The position numbers and the translations under genes were made by a program. DNA of 64,000 nucleotides from Elioraea tepida (GTDB lineage: Bacteria > Pseudomonadota > Alphaproteobacteria > Acetobacterales > Acetobacteraceae). Under the pieces are notes generated by a model. It was not told where the DNA came from, ran no database searches, and saw nothing but the letters and a program-made list of their open reading frames with translations. The stretch is from NCBI RefSeq assembly GCF_019203965.1, contig NZ_CP076448.1, positions 558,001 to 622,000 of the forward strand, read 5' to 3'. Positions 16,440-26,483 of this stretch are shown piece by piece (the stretch's first letter is position 1; each line of letters starts with the position of its first letter).

Positions 16440-19400
16440 CTCTTCCCCGGCATTCGTGCCGGGGCCTCATTGAAGGTCGGAACCTGCAGCGTCGCCCGTC
16501 TACGTCTACGGTTCTCTTCCCCGGCATTCGTGCCGGGGCCTCATTGAAGGCACCACCAACCCAGCCGATGCGAGCACAGCGCCCACGCGCTCTTCCCCGG
16601 CATTCGTGCCGGGGCCTCATTGAAGGCTGTAAAGCCAGTACTAAGCTCGGCCGCTCCCCACACCTCTTCCCCGGCATTCGTGCCGGGGCCTCATTGAAGG
16701 ATAACCGTTGCGCACGCATGCGACAGCCGCAACAAGCCTCTTCCCCGGCATTCGTGCCGGGGCCTCATTGAAGGGACAACTGGTGCTAAGCAGGTAGTGG
16801 ATAACCACAAGCTCTTCCCCGGCATTCGTGCCGGGGCCTCATTGAAGTCCGGCATGCACGAAGCGCAAGCAAAGGAACGATCAAATCTCTTCCCCGGCAT
16901 TCGTGCCGGGGCCTCATTGAAGTTGCGTCGCACGCGGCGCTCTCCGCCCAACGCTTCCACCTCTTCCCCGGCATTCGTGCCGGGGCCTCATTGAAGTCTC
17001 CGGTGGCGCGAAACCGAAGCGAAGGAACGCATCTCTTCCCCGGCATTCGTGCCGGGGCCTCATTGAAGTGCGTCGACCAGTGGCGACGGCCACCAATCCG
17101 CCAGCAACTCTTCCCCGGCATTCGTGCCGGGGCCTCATTGAAGTATGTCTGTTACGCGGTCGAGCGATATCGCTCGAACGCCTCTTCCCCGGCATTCGTG
17201 CCGGGGCCTCATTGAAGTCGCCGAAGTGCGTCGGCACCTGGAAGAAATCGCGCCTCTTCCCCGGCATTCGTGCCGGGGCCTCATTGAAGTTTGAAACGAT
17301 CCGCCGCTGATCGCGCCCTCGACTAACTCTTCCCCGGCATTCGTGGCGGGGCCTCATTGAAGTGTCGTCTGCGCGATCCGCGCATCGCGCCAACCAAAGG
17401 CTCTTCCCCGGCATTCGTGCCGGGGCCTCATTGAAGTATTTCCTGCTTCGCGCATTCCTTCGCGACCAATGACTCTTCCCCGGCATTCGTGCCGGGGCCT
17501 CATTGAAGTCCGGAGCAAGGTAGGTGACCACTATTGGCAACCGCGCGGCTCTTCCCCGGCATTCGTGCCGGGGCCTCATTGAAGTCAGCGGATCAATCAT
17601 CTCATGCGCGGGCGGAACATGCCTCTTCCCCGGCATTCGTGCCGGGGCCTCATTGAAGTTTCGCGAACAGAATCGGGGTCTTGCGTCGCATCATACTCTT
17701 CCCCGGCATTCGTGCCGGGGCCTCATTGAAGTGCCTGACGCTAGCGAAATGGCGCGCGTTTGCGTCCCCTCTTCCCCGGCATTCGTGCCGGGGCCTCATT
17801 GAAGTGACGCCTCCGGGCCAAGCGACACAGCGCGTGTTCATCCTCTTCCCCGGCATTCGTGCCGGGGCCTCATTGAAGTGATGGCGAAAAAAAATCTGCA
17901 TCTACCCCTCTTGCGGGCTCTTCCCCGGCATTCGTGCCGGGGCCTCATTGAAGTGCTCGGCGGACTGTTGGTCCGAGCCGACGAACGATGGCCCTCTTCC
18001 CCGGCATTCGTGCCGGGGCCTCATTGAAGTTTGGTTGTCACGCTGCTGTCGCCAACAACGGGGCAGGCCTCTTCCCCGGCATTCGTGCCGGGGCCTCATT
18101 GAAGTTGGCACTTTGCTGGGGGCAGGTTTGGGCGCGGCAGGCGTCTCTTCCCCGGCATTCGTGCCGGGGCCTCATTGAAGTCGTCAAGCGGCGGATATCC
18201 GCAGATGCCTGCATTCCTCTTCCCCGGCATTCGTGCCGGGGCCTCATTGAAGTCGCATGGGCAACACTAACAACGTCGCTCGTCGGACCTCTTCCCCGGC
18301 ATTCGTGCCGGGGCCTCATTGAAGTTGGCACGGCGATGCAGCAAAGTCGGCGAGTGCTGTCTCTTCCCCGGCATTCGTGCCGGGGCCTCATTGAAGTTAT
18401 GATTTTTGTGACTGTATCGCAGCCATGCCGATCACTCTTCCCCGGCATTCGTGCCGGGGCCTCATTGAAGTCGGCGAAAGCAGCGCCGCCACACCAGAAA
18501 GCGTCAGCCTCCTCTTCCCCGGCATTCGTGCCGGGGCCTCATTGAAGTGAAGCAGCCCAAACGGGGGTGGAGCTGGTTCAGTTCCCTCTTCCCCGGCATT
18601 CGTGCCGGGGCCTCATTGAAGTTTTTTTTCGATCGCAAGACGTTGCGCCTCAACCTTCCTCTTCCCCGGCATTCGTGCCGGGGCCTCATTGAAGTCAAGA
18701 AATCCATTTGCGCGGTAAAGCGTAACATTCGCCCTCTTCCCCGGCATTCGTGCCGGGGCCTCATTGAAGTATCGTGCCCTTCTCCTCTTGGTGGCCTCAC
18801 TCTCCTCTCTTCCCCGGCATTCGTGCCGGGGCCTCATTGAAGTGGCGGCAATCACCCCAGAAACACGCGACGGCCAGTTCTCTTCCCCGGCATTCGTGCC
18901 GGGGCCTCATTGAAGTGTTTTCTCCACCGCCGCCACCGCCAGCGTCCCACACCTCTTCCCCGGCATTCGTGCCGGGGCCTCATTGAAGTCTGGCTGCGCA
19001 GGGTGGACAGCACGGTGATGCCGGCCTCTTCCCCGGCATTCGTGCCGGGGCCTCATTGAAGTCGGTGCGCGCAGGATTTCTGCATAGTGGCGTCACCATC
19101 TCTTCCCCGGCATTCGTGCCGGGGCCTCATTGAAGTACAGTGTTCGCCAGTCACTGGCAGCTCACTCGCTGCCTGCTCTTCCCCGGCATTCGTGCCGGGG
19201 CCTCATTGAAGTTGCTGATAATCCTCAGCTGCCGGATCGAGGTTCCGGACTCTTCCCCGGCATTCGTGCCGGGGCCTCATTGAAGTTCGCAGCGCGCGCG
19301 GCGGCTTTTGCCGCCCATTCTTCCACGATCTCTTCCCCGGCATTCGTGCCGGGGCCTCATTGAAGTGGAATAAACCTTCTGAAGTCGAAGTGAGCGCAAA

Positions 19401-22400
19401 CAGTGCTCTTCCCCGGCATTCGTGCCGGGGCCTCATTGAAGTTCCACAAACAGCTGGAAAGGGCAAGCGCCGCGCGTTCCCTCTTCCCCGGCATTCGTGC
19501 CGGGGCCTCATTGAAGTGAACATAAAGACCCGGTTTGCCGCGTTGCCGGAATCGTACTCTTCCCCGGCATTCGTGCCGGGGCCTCATTGAAGTTCGAACA
19601 GGTTGGCCGCACGCACGAATACCGCTTGGCTCTTCCCCGGCATTCGTGCCGGGGCCTCATTGAAGTTCGGTTCGTCCTGCCCCCGGATGCTGAGTTCTAC
19701 ATTCCTCTTCCCCGGCATTCGTGCCGGGGCCTCATTGAAGTGCGCCGTACGCTCGCGGCGTTACGGTGGGAATGCGGCACTCTTCCCCGGCATTCGTGCC
19801 GGGGCCTCATTGAAGTCAGGCGAACCACGCTCCCACCGCAACCGCTCAAAACGTCTCTTCCCCGGCATTCGTGCCGGGGCCTCATTGAAGTCATTCGCGC
19901 GAGGTGGTATCGTTACGACGCCGACCATCCTCTTCCCCGGCATTCGTGCTTGGGCCTCATTGAAGTCGCTCGATGCGCCAGATATCGGGCTCTAGGTGCG
20001 CATTCTCTTCCCCGGCATTCGTGCCGGGGCCTCATTGAAGTGATTACGCACCGCAACAAGCCGCCTTTCCGTGTCGCGGCTCTTCCCCGGCATTCGTGCC
20101 GGGGCCTCATTGAAGTCCCAACCGGTTGCGGCCGCTGGCATTCAAGCGCCGCACCTCTTCCCCGGCATTCGTGCCGGGGCCTCATTGAAGTGGCATCGTC
20201 GGCCACGGTTTCGATTGCCTCATCCACTCTCTTCCCCGGCATTCGTGCCGGGGCCTCATTGAAGTGGCTCCTACTCGTGTTACGCGGGCGTGTGCCCACC
20301 GTCCTCTTCCCCGGCATTCGTGCCGGGGCCTCATTGAAGTACTCCGTTGCCCAGTTTATTGCCGCCGCCCGCTCGGCTCTTCCCCGGCATTCGTGCCGGG
20401 GCCTCATTGAAGTCGCGTGGCCGCTATGAGCGGCCCGGGCTTGGCGCGCGCTCTTCCCCGGCATTCGTGCCGGGGCCTCATTGAAGTACGCCAAGCTTGA
20501 ATAGCCTGCGTCATGTCGCCATCGCACTCTTCCCCGGCATTCGTGCCGGGGCCTCATTGAAGTACGCCAAGCTTGAATAGCCTGCGTCATGTCGCCATCG
20601 CACTCTTCCCCGGCATTCGTGCCGGGGCCTCATTGAAGTCAGATCGGCGGCCCTTCGCTGCCCTCGACTCCCCAGGCACTCTTCCCCGGCATTCGTGCCG
20701 GGGCCTCATTGAAGTTTGTGATCAGTGCTAGTGGCGCGAGAATCTTCAACTTGCTCTTCCCCGGCATTCGTGCCGGGGCCTCATTGAAGTGCGCGCCTAC
20801 CCGAACGGCATTACTTACACCGACGGCCCTCTTCCCCGGCATTCGTGCCGGGGCCTCATTGAAGAAGAGACATCACTGTATCGGTCGGTGGCAACTGGGA
20901 GGGTGACCTCTTCCCCGGCATTCGTGCCGGGGCCTCATTGAAGACCCAGGCCGCAAAGCACGAAGAGCCATACAACCCCAGGCTCTTCCCCGGCATTCGT
21001 GCCGGGGCCTCATTGAAGACTGCATGGCGGGCGGTTTGGGTTGGTGGCGGGGGCGCTTCTCTTCCCCGGCATTCGTGCCGGGGCCTCATTGAAGAGAGGA
21101 CAGGACGAGACGTGCCAGGCGCGGTCTTGTCGCTCTTCCCCGGCATTCGTGCCGGGGCCTCATTGAAGATGCATAAACCCACGGTGGCGGTTCGTCGTAT
21201 GGTGGTCTCTTCCCCGGCATTCGTGCCGGGGCCTCATTGAAGACGGTGGTCGCGTTGCAGCAGCGACGACCACCACTGTGACCTCTTCCCCGGCATTCGT
21301 GCCGGGGCCTCATTGAAGATGCGTAGCGCGTTACCACACGCGCGCCCACTACAGTGCTCTTCCCCGGCATTCGTGCCGGGGCCTCATTGAAGACTTGCCC
21401 GCCGGGTCTTTCTGTGCATCAAGCCCTGCGGCTCTTCCCCGGCATTCGTGCCGGGGCCTCATTGAAGAGCACTGCTTGGGGGCTGCGCGGCTCCGGCGGC
21501 TGATTGGGCTCTTCCCCGGCATTCGTGCCGGGGCCTCATTGAAGACGCGCCCAAATGCGAAAACCCAACGAAAAACTATGCCTCTTCCCCGGCATTCGTG
21601 CCGGGGCCTCATTGAAGGATGGTCGGGAACATCATCTCGGCGTTTTCCTTGGCGCTCTTCCCCGGCATTCGTGCCGGGGCCTCATTGAAGGACGCCAAAA
21701 GATTCGGCAGAGGCAACGTCCGGCACGCTCTTCCCCGGCATTCGTGCCGGGGCCTCATTGAAGCTTCCTATAAGACGTTGCGCTATAAACCGATTCATTC
21801 ACTTCCCCGGCATTCGTGCCGGGGCCTCATTGAAGCCTGCTGACGCCATCGACGCGGTGCGCCAGACTGCTATCCTCTTCCCCGGCATTCGTGCCGGGGC
21901 CTCATTGAAGCATCACCGAAGAGCTCGACATGTCGCCCAATGCAGTGCCTCTTCCCCGGCATTCGTGCCGGGGCCTCATTGAAGGGGCCTCGATGACGTT
22001 GACCACGCGCCCAGCATCGATCTCTTCCCCGGCATTCGTGCCGGGGCCTCATTGAAGCCGTCCGATCCGAAACCGTGTCTCGGCTAGAGGAGCTACTCTT
22101 CCCCGGCATTCGTGCCGGGGCCTCATTGAAGTCGCACCACGTCCGCCAAGTCCTGCAGCGCGGCTTCTGCTCTTCCCCGGCATTCGTGCCGGGGCCTCAT
22201 TGAAGCGATTGGATGAGGCATGATTCAAACCGTCGGGGATGGTCTCTTCCCCTACATTCGTGCCGGGGCCTCATTGAAGCCCACGGCGCAGGGAGCCGGC
22301 AGTCTCGAGCGAGACCTCCTCTTCCCCGGCATTCGTGCCGGGGCCTCATTGAAGCTCCTCGCTGGGCTCGGTCTCGTCGAGGATGACGGGCCCTCTTCCC

Positions 22401-22428
22401 CGGCATTCGTGCCGGGGCCTCATTGAAG
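16440..22428 (+). CRISPR. type I-G CRISPR array, 81 repeats / 80 spacers
   Basis: Repeats begin CTCTTCCCCGGCATTCG and end GGGGCCTCATTGAAG, 36 bp, the first at 16440-16475 and the last at 22393-22428. I located every repeat start by hand: 81 copies with a unit length of 72-80 bp, so spacers are 36-44 bp. The repeat centre is a perfect 8-bp inverted repeat CCCCGGCA / TGCCGGGG around a TTCG loop, the expected Cas6-type hairpin, and the 3' end ATTGAAG would give the crRNA 5' handle in + strand orientation. Visible variant repeats: 17327 (one base, GTGGCGG), 19930 (GCTTGGG), 21800 (CACTTCC) and 22244 (CCTACATT). The base following the repeat is block-conserved. One spacer is duplicated in tandem. 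Spacer targets cannot be searched here. Confidence 0.99.
20487..20638 (+). repeat. tandem duplicated spacer-repeat unit inside the array
   Basis: The 40-bp spacers at 20487-20526 and 20563-20602 are identical (both start TACGCCAAGC and end GCCATCGCA), separated and followed by identical repeats, so a 76-bp unit is present twice in a row. This is best explained by slippage or unequal recombination between repeats after acquisition. Confidence 0.95.
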
Positions 22429-22783
22429 CTTTCCTTGGGACGTGGCGGTGCACGACCATAGCGCCAGAAATCGTAAATTCCGGAGAGCTGAAGTGGGAGA
22501 TGCTCGATCGCCCAGCAGACGGGGCGGTTTTACAGCGTCTCCAGGAGACCGTAATCGCGCGGCGCCTGCCTCCAGGGGCAGACAGAGCGCAGCACGTGCA
22601 CGATCCCGCTGATCACACGCCGGTCGTCCACACGGGTAAGCGGAAACTCCGCCTCGCGTAGCCAACACACATCGCCTATTCTTTTGCCCTAGACAGCACA
22701 CGAACCCCATCCTGCCCCCCGGCAAATAGACTGATCTCACCCAGGGACTCCGCTTGGCAGCAATGCCCCGGTCTCCGCGGCCC
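22429..22783. other. gene-free trailer flank of the array
   Basis: About 355 bp after the last repeat. No repeat remnant, RNA gene or convincing protein-coding frame is visible; leftward frames across it lack support. The next gene (TPR protein) reads toward the array and stops at 22784. Confidence 0.5.
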
Positions 22784-23449
22784 TCACCGTGGCGCGGCGC
22801 TGCCGCGCAGCTCGGTCTCTGCGCGCAGCTCGGCTTCGATACGAGCAAGGTCCCCGCGAACGTGCTGCTGGCCGAGCCGGAGGGCCGCGCGAAAATCCTC
22901 CGCCGCCTGACGAAGTTCGCCGCGGTGGTCGTGGACCCGCGCACGGCCGTAGAACGCGACGCCGTTCTGCGGGTTGAGGCGGATCGCGTCGTTGAAGTCT
23001 GCCATTGCTGCGTCGAGATCGCCGCGTTCCTGGTTGAGCAGGCCGCGCAGAGCGAGCGCCGTGTCGTTGCGCGGGTTGAGGCGTATCGCCGCCTCGAGAT
23101 CGGCCTTTGCCTCGTCGACCCTGCCGGTGTTGAGCAGGATGAGGCCGCGATTGGTCAGGGCCCAGTCATCGCGTGGATCGAGGCGGAGTGCTTCGGTGAA
23201 ATCGGCCAACGCTGCCGCCTCCTGCCCGCGCAGGAGGTTAGCGAAGCCACGTCGGCTGAAGGCGATCGCGCGCCTCGCCGCGGTCTCGCCCGAGCGGTTG
23301 AGAACGGCCGTGCAGCCGCGGATCTGCCGATCGAGAGCCTGATCCTGGAGGCAGTCGTCCCAGTCAGGGTCGCGCTGCTGCGCCGTTGCCACCGAGAGGC
23401 CCGAGGGGCTCACGAGCAGCAGGCCGAGCACGATCAAACGCCTTAGCAT
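22784..23449 (-). CDS. secreted TPR-repeat protein
   Basis: Start chosen at the ATG at 23449 because it gives a clean signal peptide, MLRRLIVLGLLLVSPSGLSVATAQQ, cleaved after ATA or AQA-like residues; 221 residues. The mature part has about four tetratricopeptide repeats in series (FSRRGFANLLRGQEAAALADFTEALRLDP type units, each ending RLDPR or RLNPR/Q), about residues 65-205. TPRs mediate protein-protein contacts; this one would act in the periplasm. Such small exported TPR proteins are common in alphaproteobacteria and have no defined role. Its link to the CRISPR locus is probably only positional. Confidence 0.8.
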   Translation of the reverse strand: MLRRLIVLGLLLVSPSGLSVATAQQRDPDWDDCLQDQALDRQIRGCTAVLNRSGETAARRAIAFSRRGFANLLRGQEAAALADFTEALRLDPRDDWALTNRGLILLNTGRVDEAKADLEAAIRLNPRNDTALALRGLLNQERGDLDAAMADFNDAIRLNPQNGVAFYGRARVHDHRGELRQAAEDFRAALRLGQQHVRGDLARIEAELRAETELRGSAAPR

Positions 23450-24377
23450 CTCGCTCTTCCTGGTCACCGCCACCCATCCGGCCACGACGAACGGAGCGAG
23501 GACCACACGGCGCTGACAGCATGGGCGCTGTGCGTGGGGGACATGGTCGCGCGTCCTCGCGGTCGGACGGGCAGGCGCCCAGACTATGCAGTGTCTCGCT
23601 TGGCTCCGTCACAGTTCCCTCCGTCAAATCCGCTCGTCCGCTGAACGTGCACTGAGGAAACGCTTCTCTTTCAGCTTTGTTCCCCCCTGGGCGATCACGG
23701 CTTCGGGCTTGAGGAGCACGCGACCTCGAACCTTGTTTGGGCGGAGGGGAGGAAGATCGCTGACCGTTCGCACTCGGTCATGTCGATCGTCGGAAGGCAC
23801 ATTCGGCTCCATGCGAAACGGTCCCGGAAACTCAGAGCGGAATAGCCGCGGACAGATCCAGCAGCTTAGGGGCAAAGCGGGCGTTCTCAAAAGCTCGGAG
23901 TGCCTACGAACGACCCGCGGAAGCAGATCGGAGCTGGAGCGCTGGAACTTTGGGACACGGTCGTGTGGTCCAACTTCGGACCTCGCAACATACGGGCGCG
24001 TTAGCCGCGAAGGTGGGACCTGTTGGACCGGCATTGGGACCGCGCCTCGGCCAGCGCTAGACCCGCCCGCGCCACGGCTGCGCCGGGGCGCGGCCAGATG
24101 ATCCAGAACGCGACGGACGTCATCGCCGCGTCTGCGGGGGCGGGGCCCGATGCCTCAGCGGCGCCGGTGATCAAGCCGGTGGGGCGTACTCCCCAACCCG
24201 GCCGCGTCTTTCACGGGCGAGGTGCCGGTGTCGGAGGTGAGCTGGATCGAGCCGATCGAGCCGCCCGACTGCCGGCCGGTCACCCGCAAGCGTGTGCAGG
24301 GTGTGGGGGACAGTGTGGGGGCGGCCAGCGCGCTCGGAGCGAAACCTGTGTGAAATCAACGGGCCAAGCGACCAAAA
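23450..24377. other. 928-bp interval without a supported gene
   Basis: Lower-quality coding signals on both strands and no recognisable domain. Near its right end, 24300-24335 carries a doubled GTGTGGGGG-type motif just outside the 3' end of tRNA-Arg(CCT). On the tRNA's strand this interval lies directly downstream of the tRNA 3' end, a usual place for integrated elements and their remnants. No integrase is present. Confidence 0.45.
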
Positions 24378-24454
24378 TGGCGTCCTCGGCGGGATTCGAA
24401 CCCACGGCCCCAGGATTAGGAATCCTGTGCTCTATCCAGCTGAGCTACGAGGAC
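24378..24454 (-). tRNA. tRNA-Arg (anticodon CCT)
   Basis: Reads from 24454 leftward. The 7-bp acceptor stem GTCCTCG/CGAGGAC pairs perfectly, the D-arm has GTAGCTCAGCTGGAT, the anticodon loop is TTCCTAA giving CCT (AGG codons), and the T-arm carries GTTCGAAT. The 3' CCA is encoded at 24378-24380. All arms are intact, so the gene should be functional. Confidence 0.95.
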
Positions 24455-24508
24455 GCACGGGGTCCATATCACGCTCGAGGTCTATTGGCACCTCCGGCCC
24501 GAGCCCCG

Positions 24509-25474
24509 TCACCCCGGAGGCTCTTCGAGCACTGGCCGGATCCGTTCCACAGCCGCGAGCAGGGCCGAGCGTATTCCGGGTTCGAGCGCGGAGTGGCCGG
24601 CATCGGGAACAATGGTCAGCCGGGCGCGCGGCCAGGCCTCGGCGAGCGCGAAGGCGCTTTCGGGCGGGCAGATCATGTCATACCGCCCCTGGATGATCTC
24701 GGCGGGAAGATGGGCGATCCGCTCCATGTGGCCGAGCAGCCCAGGTTCCGGCAGGAACAGTTTGTTGGCGAAATAGTGCGCCTCGATCCGGGCGAGGCCG
24801 AGAGCGGTGCGGTCCTCCGCGAAGGAGGCGACGGTGTCGGGGCTTGGCACGAGCGTGCTGCACGACCCCTCATAGACGCTCCATGCGCGCGCGGCGGGAA
24901 GATGCACCCTCGGGTCAGGGTGCTCGAGAAGCCGGCGATAGGCCGCGAGAAGCTCCTCAGCCCGGGTCGCACCGGCGTGCTGCGCGAACGGCTTCCAGAC
25001 GTCCGGAAAGAAGCGTGCGAGCCCCTCGAGGAACCAGGTGATCTCGCGCTCCCGCCCCAGGAAGATGCCGCGCAGGACGAAGCCCGAGACGCGCTCCGGA
25101 TGGGCCTGCCCATACGCCAGGGCGAGGGTGGATCCCCAGCTTCCGCCGAACAGCATCCAGCGCCGAACGCCGAGGTGACGCCGGAGCCGCTCGATGTCCT
25201 CGACGAGCCTTGGCGTGTCGTTGGCCACAAGGCTGCCGAGGGGCCGTGATCGCCCCGCCCCGCGCTGGTCGAAGATCACTACCCGGAACCGGTCGGGATC
25301 GAAGAAGCGGCGATGCACCGCCCCCGCTCCCGCTCCCGGCCCGCCATGCAGGAACAGAACCGGCACCCCGGACGCGCTGCCCACCTGTTCCCAGTACATG
25401 GTGTGGCCGTGATCGAGCGGCAGATAGCCGCTGTCGAACGGCGCGATGTCCGGATAGAGGTCGCTGCGGGGCAT
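24509..25474 (-). CDS. pip: proline iminopeptidase (prolyl aminopeptidase)
   Basis: Alpha/beta-hydrolase of peptidase family S33 that removes N-terminal proline from peptides in the cytoplasm. 321 residues, the usual length. Motifs in order: oxyanion-hole HGGPGAG near 43-49, DQRGAGRS near 70-77, nucleophile elbow GGSWGS near 110-115, and the acid and histidine in GRYDMICPP and DAGHSALEPG. The final lines to the stop match the family. It stands alone between tRNA-Arg and a divergent zinc-ribbon gene. Confidence 0.9.
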   Translation of the reverse strand: MPRSDLYPDIAPFDSGYLPLDHGHTMYWEQVGSASGVPVLFLHGGPGAGAGAVHRRFFDPDRFRVVIFDQRGAGRSRPLGSLVANDTPRLVEDIERLRRHLGVRRWMLFGGSWGSTLALAYGQAHPERVSGFVLRGIFLGREREITWFLEGLARFFPDVWKPFAQHAGATRAEELLAAYRRLLEHPDPRVHLPAARAWSVYEGSCSTLVPSPDTVASFAEDRTALGLARIEAHYFANKLFLPEPGLLGHMERIAHLPAEIIQGRYDMICPPESAFALAEAWPRARLTIVPDAGHSALEPGIRSALLAAVERIRPVLEEPPG

Positions 25475-25616
25475 GGCCTCACCTTGGCAGGGCGCGGACG
25501 GCCGTCCGCCCGGCCCTGGCCGGACCCATTTTTATCGGATCGGCGGCGCCCAGCACACCCTCCGCCCGCCTCGCCGCCCGCTTTGCAGCAGTGCGCGACT
25601 TCGTTACCTTCGCTCT

Positions 25617-26354
25617 ATGGGGTCGATCGAGATCGCCACCGTCCGCTGCGCGGTGTGCGGACGGGAGAGCCGGCAGAAACTGCTTCGGGGGGTGAGGCAG
25701 AGCGGTCCCCCCGACCTCGACCTGCGGCCCGCCGAGATGGCGCGGAGCACGATGCAGCACTGGCTACAGCAGTGCCCCGCCTGCGGCTACGCGGCACCAC
25801 GGATCGACGAGGCCGAGCCTCAGGCGGCCGAGATCGTCGCGGCCGGCCCCTATCGCGCCCTGCTCGCCGAAGCGAGCTTCCCGCCGCTCGCACGGCGCTT
25901 CCTCTGTCGCGCGATGCTGCTCGAGGAGATGGGGGACCTCCACGGCGCGGCTGAGGCGACGCTCCACGCCGCCTGGGTGGCGGATGATTGGCGCAAGCCA
26001 GATCTCGCCCGCGCCTGGCGGCTCGATGCGGTGGCCCTGTTCCGGCAGGGGCCGCCGCCCCCGCTCGAGCAGCGGGTGCGGATCGTCGACATCCTCCGAC
26101 GTGCGGGCGATTTCGTCGGCGCCGCTGCCCAGGCGGGGGAGCTCGAGCGCTCGAGCTTGCCTGAGCCGGTCGATCGCGTCGTGGCCTTCGAGCGGCGCCT
26201 GATCGCTGCGGGAGACGTGCGCGCCTACACGGTCGCCTCCGCCCTGCCGCCTCCGGCGGCGCGCCCGCATGTCTCGCACCGGGCCGGGCGCCCCGTGCGC
26301 CAGCCTCGGGGCGGCCTGTTCGCGGCACTCCGGCGCCTGCTCGGGCGAGGCTGA
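25617..26354 (+). CDS. zinc-ribbon protein of unknown function
   Basis: Start at the ATG at 25617 (MGSIEIATVRCAVCGRES); the frame continues upstream but without protein-like sequence. 245 residues. Two CxxC pairs, CAVC near 11-14 and CPAC near 58-61, form a probable zinc ribbon at the N-terminus. The rest is helical and alanine/arginine-rich, with TPR-like segments (AEASFPPLARRFLCRAMLLEEMGD style) suggesting a binding scaffold. The C-terminus is basic. I do not recognise a named family; a DUF2225-like arrangement is possible. Confidence 0.65.
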   Translation: MGSIEIATVRCAVCGRESRQKLLRGVRQSGPPDLDLRPAEMARSTMQHWLQQCPACGYAAPRIDEAEPQAAEIVAAGPYRALLAEASFPPLARRFLCRAMLLEEMGDLHGAAEATLHAAWVADDWRKPDLARAWRLDAVALFRQGPPPPLEQRVRIVDILRRAGDFVGAAAQAGELERSSLPEPVDRVVAFERRLIAAGDVRAYTVASALPPPAARPHVSHRAGRPVRQPRGGLFAALRRLLGRG

Positions 26355-26483
26355 TCGACGCGTCGACGGCGACGGGGACGCGCCCTCGCCAAGCCGTGTG
26401 CCGGTGGCCGGGGCAGCGCCTAAGCGGTGCGATGACCCCGGGTTTGACCTCGCGGCCTGGGCGGCGGACGGTCCATCACCTGC

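Noticed and set aside
16440-22428. Many 60-280-residue open frames across the array with recurring peptides such as LPRHSCRGLIEV and SSPAFVPGPH
   Set aside because: They are translations of the CRISPR repeat; the periodic peptide reflects DNA repeat units, not a repetitive protein.
22429-22783. A second leader or repeat remnants at the right end of the array
   Set aside because: No further repeat copies or promoter toward the array could be found; features of the left side (adaptation genes, promoter) identify the leader there.
22420-22944. 174-residue leftward frame in the array flank
   Set aside because: It overlaps the well-supported TPR gene in another frame and shows no domain or signal.
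24320-24480. Protein-like sequence FEPTAPGLGILCSIQLSYE in a rightward frame
   Set aside because: It is the translated antisense of tRNA-Arg(CCT), a frequent annotation artefact.
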